From Solidesulfovibrio alcoholivorans DSM 5433 (GTDB taxonomy: Bacteria; Desulfobacterota; Desulfovibrionia; Desulfovibrionales; Desulfovibrionaceae), in contig NZ_JNJA01000002.1 in the NCBI RefSeq assembly GCF_000702665.1, positions 372,001-436,000 on the forward strand: DNA of 64,000 nucleotides. Direction: 5' to 3'. This document shows positions 17,365 through 25,636 of this stretch, in pieces. The notes beneath the pieces were generated by a model. It was not told where the DNA came from, did not search any database, and was given only the letters and a program-made list of their open reading frames with translations. A program made the position numbers and the translations under genes. Within the stretch, counting starts at the first letter, position 1, and each line of letters opens with the position of its first letter.

Positions 17365-17861
17365 GCGCCGCTCCCGATACCCTGCGCGAAACGGTCCGCC
17401 GGACGCTCCTGCGCCGCGTGGCACGCACCGACGACGCCGGCCGCGCCGAGGCGCTGACCGCCTTCATCGGACTGTCCCGGCCCGGCATTGACCCGGAGGC
17501 CGCGAGGATCATCGTCGAAAAAACGCCGCGCCTGTTGCCGCAACTGGCGGAGAAGTGGATCGGCATGTTCGTGGACCGGCTCTTCGAAACCGTGCCCCTG
17601 GACCAGATATCCCTGCTGTGCGACGGCAGCGAGGAAAACGAGGCCGCTCTGGCCCTGGCCTACGTCATGTTCCTCGAATCCGAACGCATGGAGAAGCAGA
17701 TGGCCGCGGATCTGGCCGCCTGCGACCTGCCGCCCGGCGAGGACGGCAGCGACCTCGCTGCGGATGTCCTGCGCCGTCTGGCCAAGGCCGAGGAAAAACA
17801 TCGTCAGGCCGCCCAGGCCAAGGCCTCGGCATACAAGCGCTCGCGACGGGATTTGAATTAG
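17361..17861 (+). CDS. Soluble helical protein coupled to the preceding membrane protein, unknown
   Basis: This 166-residue protein has no signal peptide or membrane helix. It appears all-helical: RIIVEKTPRLLPQLAEKW, a central acidic segment and a Lys/Ala-rich C-terminal helix. No family is recognised. The ATG overlaps the stop of the membrane-protein gene. A REP-like repeat and a good intrinsic terminator follow, so this two-gene operon ends here. Confidence 0.8.
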   Translation: MSAAPDTLRETVRRTLLRRVARTDDAGRAEALTAFIGLSRPGIDPEAARIIVEKTPRLLPQLAEKWIGMFVDRLFETVPLDQISLLCDGSEENEAALALAYVMFLESERMEKQMAADLAACDLPPGEDGSDLAADVLRRLAKAEEKHRQAAQAKASAYKRSRRDLN

Positions 17862-17879
17862 GGAAGAAAGACGGAAGAG

Positions 17880-17925
17880 GCCTCCGGCGGCCAGGAGGGG
17901 ATGCGCCCCTCCTGGACCTCTCCGG
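17880..17925 (+). repeat. REP-like palindromic repeat, copy A
   Basis: The element begins GCCTCCGGCGGCCA. Its core is a perfect 10-base inverted repeat, CCAGGAGGGG and CCCCTCCTGG (17891-17915), around ATGCG, then ACCTCTCCGG. It is one of four intergenic copies in the window and lies just after a stop codon and before the terminator. Confidence 0.8.
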
Positions 17926-17941
17926 CCGGGGATGGGGAAGC

Positions 17942-17966
17942 GGCGGGAGTTTTCCCGCCTTTTTTG
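17942..17966 (+). terminator. Rho-independent terminator
   Basis: A GGCGGGA / TCCCGCC stem with a short loop is followed by six T. It ends the operon of the membrane protein and its helical partner, downstream of repeat copy A. Confidence 0.8.
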
Positions 17967-18047
17967 TTTTCAATGTCTGGCCCGGCCTTGGGGGCTTTTC
18001 CTGCGCGTATCGCGTCCCTGCGCCGGGGCGATGGTCGGGATTGGGAC

Positions 18048-18076
18048 TTGACAATTGTTCGACGTAGAACTAATTC
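18048..18076 (+). promoter_or_regulatory. marR promoter with embedded operator
   Basis: A perfect -35 TTGACA (18048-18053) and a weak -10 TAATTC (18071-18076) are 17 bases apart. The spacer holds the near-palindrome GTTCGACGTAGAAC (18057-18070), one mismatch from the perfect copy at 18526-18539. A repressor bound there would block RNA polymerase. The -10 ends only 6 bases before the ATG. Confidence 0.7.
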
Positions 18077-18082
18077 TGTCCC

Positions 18083-18508
18083 ATGCGAACGGAACACGTG
18101 GTTGCCCTTGTCAGCCGGATTCGGGAATCAGCCAATGCGCTGCTCGTTTCGGAATTGACGCGCTTGGGGCACCCGGACCTCGCACCGTCGCACGGCGCGA
18201 TTCTTGGTGCCCTGTACGACCGGGGGGAACTGTCCATGGGAGCGCTGGCCCAGGCCATCGGCAGGAAGAAAAACACGCTGACCGTGCTCGTCAGGAAACT
18301 GGAGCGGGCCGGATACGTGCAACGGACCGTTTCGCCCGGAGATTCGCGCGTCTCCATGATCGCCCTCACCGTCAAGGGGGAGGCCTTTCGGAAGGATTTC
18401 GGCGCGATATCGCGCATGCTGCTTTCGCGGGTCTGGGGCGACATGGAGCAAGGGCAACGGGAAGCGCTGGTGCGGGGGTTGGAGCGGATCCTGGCCAATC
18501 TGGGCTGA
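18083..18508 (+). CDS. MarR-family transcriptional regulator
   Basis: This 141-residue winged-helix regulator has the MarR arrangement: a recognition region ALAQAIGRKKNTLTVLVRKLE, the wing AGYVQRTVSPGDSRVSMIALT, and N- and C-terminal dimerisation helices. An operator-like palindrome sits in its own promoter and again before the next gene, so it probably represses itself and the gene at 18556. The ligand is unknown. The ATG lies close to where transcription should begin, so the mRNA may be leaderless. A GTG start at 18098 is an alternative. Confidence 0.88.
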   Translation: MRTEHVVALVSRIRESANALLVSELTRLGHPDLAPSHGAILGALYDRGELSMGALAQAIGRKKNTLTVLVRKLERAGYVQRTVSPGDSRVSMIALTVKGEAFRKDFGAISRMLLSRVWGDMEQGQREALVRGLERILANLG

Positions 18509-18524
18509 TTTTTTTTGAGCAAAC

Positions 18525-18540
18525 TGTTCTACGTAGAACA
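18525..18540 (+). promoter_or_regulatory. Palindromic operator (TGTTCTACGTAGAACA)
   Basis: This is a perfect 16-base palindrome, 15 bases before the ATG of the PPOX-fold gene. The core matches the dyad in the marR promoter at 13 of 14 positions. A TTGAGC at 18516 may serve as a -35 element, so the site would again lie in a promoter spacer. It is the likely MarR binding site. Confidence 0.75.
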
Positions 18541-18555
18541 AATAGGGAGAGTCCC

Positions 18556-18957
18556 ATGCGTGAGATCATCGATTTCCTGACGGCCAACAGCACGGTTTTC
18601 CTTGCCACGTCGGACAAGGGGCAGGCGCGGGTCCGTCCCTTCCAGTTTCAGTTCGGGCAGGACGGCCGCTTGTGGTTCTGTACGGCGCGGCACAAGGAGG
18701 TCTTTGCCCAGCTGCAGGCCGACCCGAGGCTCGAGCTGGCGAGCACCGCCAAAGACATGGCAACACTGCGCCTGTTGGGCCAGGCCAATCTTGATGACGA
18801 TATGGCGGTGAAGCGCCGCATCCTTGAGAACAACGGTCTTGTGCGTTCGATTTACGGCGCGGCGGACAATCCGGATTTTACCGTGTTCAGCGTCGATCAC
18901 GGGACGGCCGTCATTTTCGACTTCAGTGGGAATCCCCCGAAACAGTACGAGTTTTAA
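18556..18957 (+). CDS. Pyridoxamine 5'-phosphate oxidase-fold (flavin-binding) protein
   Basis: This 133-residue split-barrel protein has ANSTVFLATSDKGQARVRPF and LWFCTARHKEVFAQL, matching the FMN-binding face of small PPOX-like proteins. The C-terminus has HGTAVIFDF. Such proteins bind FMN or F420 and often act as small reductases or detoxifying enzymes. AGGGAGA lies 5 bases before the ATG. Its operator is shared with marR, which suggests that MarR induces it in response to a redox-active or aromatic compound. Confidence 0.85.
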   Translation: MREIIDFLTANSTVFLATSDKGQARVRPFQFQFGQDGRLWFCTARHKEVFAQLQADPRLELASTAKDMATLRLLGQANLDDDMAVKRRILENNGLVRSIYGAADNPDFTVFSVDHGTAVIFDFSGNPPKQYEF

Positions 18958-19003
18958 TGTCTCCAACATGCCCCCAGGCTGCACCAGCCCAGCCGTATCC
19001 CGC

Positions 19004-20695
19004 CTATGCGAGATACCCTTCGCGTTCGAGGTAGAGCAATACATCCTGGGCGGCCTGTTCGGGGGTGAGGCGCGTGGTGTCCAGGCGGATTTCGGGGTGT
19101 TCGGGGGCTTCGTAGGGGTCGTCGATGCCGGTGACGCCTTTGACGACGCCGGCCCGGGCCTTGGCGTAAAGCCCTTTGCGGTCGCGTTGTTCGCACACGG
19201 TCAGGGGGGTGGCCACGTGCAGTTCCACGAACCCGCCGTGGGGCGCGACCAGGGCGCGGGCTGCGGCGCGGGCTCTGGCGTAGGGGGCGATGGGGGCGCA
19301 GAGGGCGATGCCGCCGTTTTTGGTGATCTCGCTGGCCACGAACCCGATGCGCGTGATGTTGAGGTCGCGGTGTTCCTTGGTGAAGGTCAGCTCGCTGGAG
19401 AGGTGGCGGCGCACGATGTCGCCGTCGAGGAGTGTGACCGGCCGGCTGCGCAGTTCCATGAACTTGACGTAAAGGATCTTGGCCAGGGTGGATTTGCCCG
19501 CGCCGGAAAGCCCCGTCATGAAGATGGTGAATCCCTGGCGGGAGCGCGGCGGGAACACGGCGCGCAGTTCGGCCGCGATTTCGGGCGGGGTGAACCAGTC
19601 CGGGATGTCCAGGCCGAATTCCAGGCGGCGGGTGCATTCCGCGGGCGTGATGTCCTTGACCGTCATGCCGGGTGCGACGCTCGCACGCGGCACGTATTGC
19701 GCTTTTTCCTCCACGTAGTCCATGGCGGTTTCCGGGATCATGACGATGCCGGTTTCTGCTTCGCTGTCAGCCACGAGTTGTTGTGCTTTTCCGGTGGGAT
19801 AGATGGGGGAGGCGTCTGCGGCCATCGGGTCGGCGTGGCGCAAGGCGACGAGGGTGTGCGTGCAGCCGTGGTTGCGCTGGATGAGGGCTTCGAAGAGCGC
19901 CTGGCGGGGACCGGCCTGGAGCGACGGCAGGGGCAGCAGGTTGAGCAGCAGCAAGTTCTCGGGAAAGCTTCTGGCGAAAAGGCCTGCGCAGCGCACCCCG
20001 GCGAAGTGACCCGGTCCGCCGGCCAGGGCGTCACCGGCCGAATGCAGCAGCAGGATGCTGCCTTCGATGTCCGCCGCCGCCTGGCGCAGCATGGCGTGCT
20101 GGCGGTTGTGGAGCAGGGCGTGCGCCTGGAAGCCGAGCACCCGCCGCCAGCCGCGCCGCCGGAAAATGGACTGCACGGCGGCCGGGGTGCGCCGCAGCTC
20201 CGGAAAATCGGCATGGGATGGCAGCGCGATGCCCGCAATCGCGCCGCCGATGCGCCAGGGTGCGGTTTCCTGGGCATAGGCCACGGCCCCGGGGTGGCGG
20301 TCGATATCCGACAGGCCGAAGAGGGCCGAGGCTTCCCGGCGGGCGTCGGCCTGCCAGGTTTCACTTACGGTGAGCACGGCGAGCATGAACCCTTCCTGGT
20401 CGCGCAGGGCGAGATTTTCACCGGGAACGAGGCTTGCGGCCAGATCAGCCGGCGCATCGAGGCTCACGGGCATGGGGAAGAGGCGGCCGTCGGCCAGGCG
20501 CATGCTTTCCAGCACGGACGCGGCGTCGGCGCGGCCCATGTACCCGGTCAGCGGGGAAAGCGCCCCGGAAAGCAGCAACTCGAGCAGTGCCTGCTGGCGT
20601 GGGGAGAGGCTCAGGGATTTGAAGGAAAGGGACTGGGTCTTGAGCGCCCCGGCCTGCTTCGCCTGTAGGAGAAGGTGTTGCGCGCACGTGTCCAT
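19004..20695 (-). CDS. Bifunctional ATP sulfurylase-like / APS kinase protein with degenerate sulfurylase sites
   Basis: This protein has 563 residues. Residues 1-370 have the ATP sulfurylase fold, but the QTRNP sulfate-binding motif is replaced by QAHALLH (190-196) and GRDHAG by ALRHAD. GPRQA (262-266) keeps part of the GPREA motif. Residues 380-563 form a complete APS kinase: P-loop GLSGAGKST (395-403), LLDGDIVRRHL, FTKEHRDLNI and a lid region. The kinase makes PAPS from APS. The sulfurylase half is probably inactive or altered. The start at 20695 has AAGGA 6 bases upstream. A separate canonical Sat is expected elsewhere in a sulfate reducer. Confidence 0.85.
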   Translation of the reverse strand: MDTCAQHLLLQAKQAGALKTQSLSFKSLSLSPRQQALLELLLSGALSPLTGYMGRADAASVLESMRLADGRLFPMPVSLDAPADLAASLVPGENLALRDQEGFMLAVLTVSETWQADARREASALFGLSDIDRHPGAVAYAQETAPWRIGGAIAGIALPSHADFPELRRTPAAVQSIFRRRGWRRVLGFQAHALLHNRQHAMLRQAAADIEGSILLLHSAGDALAGGPGHFAGVRCAGLFARSFPENLLLLNLLPLPSLQAGPRQALFEALIQRNHGCTHTLVALRHADPMAADASPIYPTGKAQQLVADSEAETGIVMIPETAMDYVEEKAQYVPRASVAPGMTVKDITPAECTRRLEFGLDIPDWFTPPEIAAELRAVFPPRSRQGFTIFMTGLSGAGKSTLAKILYVKFMELRSRPVTLLDGDIVRRHLSSELTFTKEHRDLNITRIGFVASEITKNGGIALCAPIAPYARARAAARALVAPHGGFVELHVATPLTVCEQRDRKGLYAKARAGVVKGVTGIDDPYEAPEHPEIRLDTTRLTPEQAAQDVLLYLEREGYLA

Positions 20696-20782
20696 GTTGC
20701 TTCCTTTGGCGTCGCATTCGGACAGGGGCTCCGCGCGGCGTATTGCGTGTCGGCGTTTCGTCACTTGCGCTCGCGGCCGGGG

Positions 20783-21991
20783 TCAGGCGAACATGGCGCA
20801 CACGACGTCGAGGTGCGATTCGGCCATGGCCACGAGTTCCGGCAGTTCCCGGGCGTCGATGGCCGCGATGCGCCAGGCTTCGGGCATAAAACGCGGCACG
20901 AGGCGTTCGCCGCTGCCGCCGGAAAGCGTCGCCCCCGCGATCATGTCCGCCACGCCGATCAGGGCCGCTTCCATGGGTTCGTCGCCGGAAGCAGGGTCGT
21001 GGTGCCGCCACACGGCCTGTTCCAGGCTTTCAGGAAACCGCCATTTGCGCAGCAGCAGGCCGCCGAGCGTGGCGTGGTCGAAACCGAGCAGCTCCCGTTC
21101 CGCATCGACGAGCAGGCAGCCCGTTGCGGCGGCCCGGTGCAGGGTGGCCGCGGCCGCGGCGGGCTGCTGCTTGAACAGTACGAGCCGGCCGATGTCGTGG
21201 AGCAGGCCGGCCACGAAAAAACGTTCCGGGCTCGGGTCGCCCTGGTGCGTGGCCAGGATCTTGGCCACGAGCCCCACGCCCACGCTGTGCCGCCAGAATT
21301 GCCGCATGTCGATGCACTGCGCCGGGATGTCCTTGAAAAGCGGCAGCACGGACACGCCCATGGCCAGGGTGGAGAGCTGGTTGAGCCCAAGCAGCATGAC
21401 CGCCCGGGTCAGGGAGTCCACGGGACCCGGCGGCAACCCGCCCGACACGCGCATGGTGCGGGCGTAGAAGGCGCTGTTGACGAGCTTGAGGAGCTTGGCC
21501 GTCAGGCTCGGGTCCTTGCCGATGACCGCCGCCGCCTCCTCCACCGTGGAATCCTGGTCGCTTAACACCTCGCGGATGCGCATGAAGACTTCGGGCAGCG
21601 AAACCAGCACCGGGTCGTCGGCCAGGATGCGTTCCGGCGTGAGCGTCGGCGGGGGCGTAAACGCATGGGCCGCCGGCAGCGGACAGGGGGAAGGCGGGGC
21701 GGCGGCGCGGGCCAGGGCCAGTTCGCGCAAGGCGGCGACGATGGGCTGCCCCACCGGCAGGTGCGCGAAGCGGGCGCGCACGGCCGTTGCGGCGTCCGGC
21801 TGGGACGACGCGGCCGGCGCGGCATCCTCGGCAGCGACGGTGATGTCCTGGACATGCCAGCCGCGCAGGAGGCGGAGGTTGCCCTCACTGAGCGTTGCAC
21901 CAGCCGTCAGCCGGTAGTCGCCGCCCGGGCTCTCGGCGTCGGCGGCCAGCACCATGCCGGCGCGCGCCTTTGAAAGGGGAATGGTCGGCAT
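20783..21991 (-). CDS. HDOD-domain signalling protein
   Basis: This 402-residue protein has an N-terminal module (1-50) with the LSKARAGMVLAADA pattern often found at the head of HD-type signalling proteins. A linker follows, then an HDOD domain (about 150-400) with VIGKDPSLTAKLLKLVNSA, LGLNQLSTLAMGVS and a preserved GLLHDIG. Many HDOD domains lack a complete HD motif; this one keeps it, so phosphohydrolase activity is possible but unproven. It starts 214 bases from the divergent LOG-family gene. Confidence 0.88.
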   Translation of the reverse strand: MPTIPLSKARAGMVLAADAESPGGDYRLTAGATLSEGNLRLLRGWHVQDITVAAEDAAPAASSQPDAATAVRARFAHLPVGQPIVAALRELALARAAAPPSPCPLPAAHAFTPPPTLTPERILADDPVLVSLPEVFMRIREVLSDQDSTVEEAAAVIGKDPSLTAKLLKLVNSAFYARTMRVSGGLPPGPVDSLTRAVMLLGLNQLSTLAMGVSVLPLFKDIPAQCIDMRQFWRHSVGVGLVAKILATHQGDPSPERFFVAGLLHDIGRLVLFKQQPAAAAATLHRAAATGCLLVDAERELLGFDHATLGGLLLRKWRFPESLEQAVWRHHDPASGDEPMEAALIGVADMIAGATLSGGSGERLVPRFMPEAWRIAAIDARELPELVAMAESHLDVVCAMFA

Positions 21992-22205
21992 GGACGTTCC
22001 TCGTTTGCCTGCTTTGCTGCCGCGCGTGCGGAAAATAAGGGGCTGCTCCAGCCCCCGCATCGGTCGGATGTTTTTTCCGTCTAGCACCGCCGCGTCCGCC
22101 GGGCAAGGGCGCGCCGGCAAAGGGGGTTTTCCCGGGGCGCGCCTTGGCCTATAAAAATGGTCCGGAAGCACGCGGCGACCCCGCCGCCCTCCGGCAGGAG
22201 GCAGC

Positions 22206-24476
22206 ATGATCGCATTTCCGCTCATCACCGGCGACGGCCAGCTCGTGTCCATGGGCGACGTCCATTTTAGCGACGCCCTCGGCGCGCCCCAGGCCTATGG
22301 CCTGATCCGTTTTTCCCACACCAGCGATGCCCTGCGCGGCCTCGTGCGCGACTTGCGCGACCGCGCCGCCCGCGACGGCGCGGCGCTGACCGATTTCATG
22401 GACATAAGCGGCCGCAGCGGCCATTCGCGCATCGGCCTCGACATCGAGCTGACGGGCGAGCCGCCGGAAGTCTCGGACAGCGCGCGCACCGTGGAAGTGC
22501 CTGTGGCGCTTTCGGCGCTCAACGCCGCACTGGCGGAATCTCTGGCCGACCTGCGCTGCCTGTGCGCGGACGGGGGGGTGGATTTCGGGCGGCTTTTCAT
22601 CGCGCGCGGCCCGGCGCTCTCCCGGGAGGAGATCGGGGAGGCCATGGACCGGGGCTGGCTCCTTTTGCCCGAGCGCCACCGCATCGACCCGGACGGGGTG
22701 GTGGAGATTCCCCTGGAGAACGTGCGCTACGTCCTGTCCTCGCGCCTGCTCGGCGTGGGGCGCAATTTCTCGGAGATGGTGGTCAAGGGCAAGCACGGGC
22801 TGACCATTTTCCAATGCCCGTCGCCGGCCGGGCTGCCGGCGCGGATGGGGCCACGGGAGTTCCTGGTCGGGGCGGTGCGCATCGCCCTCGGGCCGTATGT
22901 GGCGTTCATCACGCGCGAGACTTCGGCCCCGGGCGTTTTCCACCTCGCTTCGAGGCTGCTCGACGGCATCCGCACGTCGGGCATCGCCACGCCGCGCCAG
23001 GTGGAGCTCTACAACGGCGACGACGAGCCCGTGTCCACGCGCGACCTTGCCGTGCGCCTGCGCCTCTATCCCGCCGACCCGGCCCTGACCGGACTGGCCG
23101 ACCGGGTGTTTCTGCCCGGCAAGGCCCGGGAAGTGCTGGCGGCGGGCGTGGATTTCGCCGACCTGACCGACGTCTTCAACCCCGAGGTCGCCCGGGGCTT
23201 TTTCGACGAGGTCACGGCCGTCCCGGGCCAGGGCGGCATCTACGGCCGCATGCTCATGCCGGGCAAGACCATCGCCATCCCCTGGGAGCAGGAGGAGGGC
23301 GAATGGCTCCAGGAATTCCAGTGGCGGCTCGTGTACGAGTACGCCCGGGGCAACGTGCCCGAGGGGGTCATGGAGGGCGAGGAGATTCCCAAGCGGGTGC
23401 GGCCGCTGCTCGACGCGCTCAAGTACGTGGGCGGCGAACAGAAGCTCTCCAAGGTCTTCGTCGCCGAGGCCCTGCCGCCCGTGGACACGCTGCGGGTGCT
23501 CAAGCGCAACGGCATCGGCGTGGTGGTGGCCCGGGGCATGGGCTGCGCCGTGGGCGAGAGCTGCCGGTTGCCGCACTTCCGCATGGACCAGACGCTCTAC
23601 GAGGAGCTCGTGCGCCTGGAAAACGAGGGCATGCGCTTCTACCTGCTGCTCGAAATCAACGGTGAGGCGCAGGTGCGCGAGTTTTTCCGGGGGCTTTGGG
23701 TGACGCGGCCGGGCAAGGAGCAATTGCCGCGCGTGCACACCACCATGGCCATGTTCGGCTCGTCCGTGGACGTGCTGGGGCCGGTGCTGGCCGCGCCCAT
23801 CGCCGATTTCCTGCGCCGGCTGCGCGACCATCCGCGCCTGGGCGAGGGCTTCGGCGTGGCCCACGGCTCGGGGCCGGGGGTGATGCGCATCGTGGACGAC
23901 GCGGCCGCGGCCCTTGGCATCTACCGCATGGGTGTCGGGATCAACGCCGAGGAGATCGGCCAGCACACCAACTTCGCGCCCGAGGCCGTGGCGCAGTTCA
24001 CGAACCTCGCGCTCAACACGCGCCAGGACATCCTGGACCGGCGGTCGCTTTTCAAGATCTTCAACCTGGGCGGCTTCGGCACGAGCTACGAGATCAACAT
24101 GGCGTTGACGTTCATGAAGATCGGCCAGTGCCTGCCCGCGCCGTACATCTTCATCGACCCTGTGGGCCTTGGGCCCGGCGGCGCGCCCTTCTGGCGGCAG
24201 ACGCTCGAACAGTTCCGCGAGCTCTCGGGCGACCTGTCCGGCGGCGGACACGAACTCGGCCCTCTGGGGCCGCGTTGGATCGTCAACTGCTGCCACGAGG
24301 TCGGCAGCTACGAGGAAGGCTACGCGGTCATGGCCGCGTTCCTGGACGACCCGGGCGCCTACTGGCGCGAGCGGGGGATTCCTTTGGAAAAGGTGCGCAC
24401 GGCGCGCGAGAACCTGCGCGCGGCGGGCATGCCCATCCCGCCCTACATCGACGAGGCGCTGGAGGCGGACTCCTGA
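22206..24476 (+). CDS. Large LOG-family Rossmann-fold fusion protein
   Basis: This is a 756-residue cytoplasmic protein. The C-terminal third (about 510-756) is a LOG/YgdH-like domain with the nucleotide motifs GSGPGVM (554-560) and GGFGTSYE (622-629; usually PGGxGTxxE). LOG enzymes hydrolyse the N-glycosidic bond of nucleoside monophosphates. The other 500 residues are not recognised; they contain acidic and Gly-rich segments and no membrane helix. The protein is about three times the length of a typical LOG. A conserved nucleotide-salvage or stress role is an inference. Confidence 0.8.
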   Translation: MIAFPLITGDGQLVSMGDVHFSDALGAPQAYGLIRFSHTSDALRGLVRDLRDRAARDGAALTDFMDISGRSGHSRIGLDIELTGEPPEVSDSARTVEVPVALSALNAALAESLADLRCLCADGGVDFGRLFIARGPALSREEIGEAMDRGWLLLPERHRIDPDGVVEIPLENVRYVLSSRLLGVGRNFSEMVVKGKHGLTIFQCPSPAGLPARMGPREFLVGAVRIALGPYVAFITRETSAPGVFHLASRLLDGIRTSGIATPRQVELYNGDDEPVSTRDLAVRLRLYPADPALTGLADRVFLPGKAREVLAAGVDFADLTDVFNPEVARGFFDEVTAVPGQGGIYGRMLMPGKTIAIPWEQEEGEWLQEFQWRLVYEYARGNVPEGVMEGEEIPKRVRPLLDALKYVGGEQKLSKVFVAEALPPVDTLRVLKRNGIGVVVARGMGCAVGESCRLPHFRMDQTLYEELVRLENEGMRFYLLLEINGEAQVREFFRGLWVTRPGKEQLPRVHTTMAMFGSSVDVLGPVLAAPIADFLRRLRDHPRLGEGFGVAHGSGPGVMRIVDDAAAALGIYRMGVGINAEEIGQHTNFAPEAVAQFTNLALNTRQDILDRRSLFKIFNLGGFGTSYEINMALTFMKIGQCLPAPYIFIDPVGLGPGGAPFWRQTLEQFRELSGDLSGGGHELGPLGPRWIVNCCHEVGSYEEGYAVMAAFLDDPGAYWRERGIPLEKVRTARENLRAAGMPIPPYIDEALEADS

Positions 24477-24539
24477 CGCGGCCCTGAAAAATACGTCAGT
24501 GGTCTTTAGGATAATAACTATTCGAGACGGTTGTCCTCG

Positions 24540-25487
24540 TTACCGGTCCTCATCGAGGACGGGACTCGAGGCCGGCGAACGTCGCGCCACGATCGTTTCG
24601 CTGCGGATGCGCTCGAAACGGTTCGCGTGGTCGCGGATGCTCCAGGCAACGCCGACGCTTTCCTGGGCCATCCAGCCGGGGACGCCTTCCAGCAGCGCGG
24701 CGAGGCGGGGACCGCTCGGTCCGGTTTCCGGCGTGCCACCGATCCAGTCCCCGGGCGCGGCGATTTCCGGCGACCAGGAAAAGGGATCGGCCACGAGGAG
24801 CGTCGCAGGCGCGGCGCAGACCCGTTGGCACTCCGTGATGTGGCGGCGGGGCGCGGGCAGCTTGTCCACGACGTTGAGCGATGCCGCGACGCCGAAGCGC
24901 TCCCGGGCAAAGGGCAGGCGCAGGGCGTCGGCGCGCACGAATTCCGCCGTGCCCCGGCGCAGCCGCTGCGGCAGGGCGAAGTCGAAGCGGGTGGTGATGC
25001 GGCCCTGCCAGGGCGCGTCGAAACTGAGCCCGCCGTCGCGTGCGATGCGCCGGGCCAGCGCCACGAAATTGCGCGAGAGGTCGATGCCGACGGCAAGCCC
25101 TGTGCGCGCGGCCAGTTCCAGCGTGAAGCGGCCCACGGCGCAACCGGCGTCGAGTCCCGCTCCGGCGCAGTCCCCGAGCGCCGCCATCCAGGCCGCGTAG
25201 GCCCCGGTCGCTTCGGGATCGTCCCAGAGATCGGAAAAATGGCTCCAGAGGTAGGAGGCGGCGAGCCGCTCCCGCTCGTACTTCGCCTGGGGCGCGGGCA
25301 CGTCCGTCCCCGCCGTAACGAGGTCGGCGATGCCGTCTTCTATGGCATACGCTGCGCCGCAGGCCGGGCACGTGAGCGCGCCCGCGATGATGTCCCCGCC
25401 TTCGCGCTTTCCCGCCGTCAGGTGCAAGGCATGTTCCTGCGGCAGACACGCCGGACACACCAGAAAATCCAATATTGCTTCAATCAT
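24540..25487 (-). CDS. Trm112-like zinc ribbon fused to SAM-dependent methyltransferase
   Basis: This protein has 315 residues. The N-terminal 55 residues have CPAC (11-14) and CPAC (40-43), a Trm112-type zinc ribbon. The class I methyltransferase core follows with LDAGCAVGRFTLELA (112-126) and LNVVDKLPAPRRHI. Fusion of these parts resembles a group of free-standing methyltransferases whose substrate (quinone, lipid or tRNA) is unknown. It lies between nuoN and the LOG gene, convergent with the latter, and is separated from nuoN by repeat copy B. Confidence 0.82.
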   Translation of the reverse strand: MIEAILDFLVCPACLPQEHALHLTAGKREGGDIIAGALTCPACGAAYAIEDGIADLVTAGTDVPAPQAKYERERLAASYLWSHFSDLWDDPEATGAYAAWMAALGDCAGAGLDAGCAVGRFTLELAARTGLAVGIDLSRNFVALARRIARDGGLSFDAPWQGRITTRFDFALPQRLRRGTAEFVRADALRLPFARERFGVAASLNVVDKLPAPRRHITECQRVCAAPATLLVADPFSWSPEIAAPGDWIGGTPETGPSGPRLAALLEGVPGWMAQESVGVAWSIRDHANRFERIRSETIVARRSPASSPVLDEDR

Positions 25488-25560
25488 AACGAAAGAATTC
25501 GCCGCTTTTCCCTTCGGAGAGATCGGAATACGCTCTGACCCCGCCCTTCCCCCCCTTTCG

Positions 25561-25604
25561 GGAGGTCCAGGAGGGGCAGTGCCCCTCCTGGCCGCCGGAG
25601 GCAT
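25561..25604 (-). repeat. REP-like palindromic repeat, copy B
   Basis: Read on the minus strand it begins GATGCCTCCGGCGGCCAGG. The core inverted repeat CCAGGAGGGG / CCCCTCCTGG (25567-25591) surrounds CAGTG. It lies 33 bases after the nuoN stop codon and before the methyltransferase gene, so it may terminate or stabilise the nuo transcript. Confidence 0.8.
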
Positions 25605-25636
25605 CTTTTCTCTCTTTCCTCTCCCTCTTCCACTCC

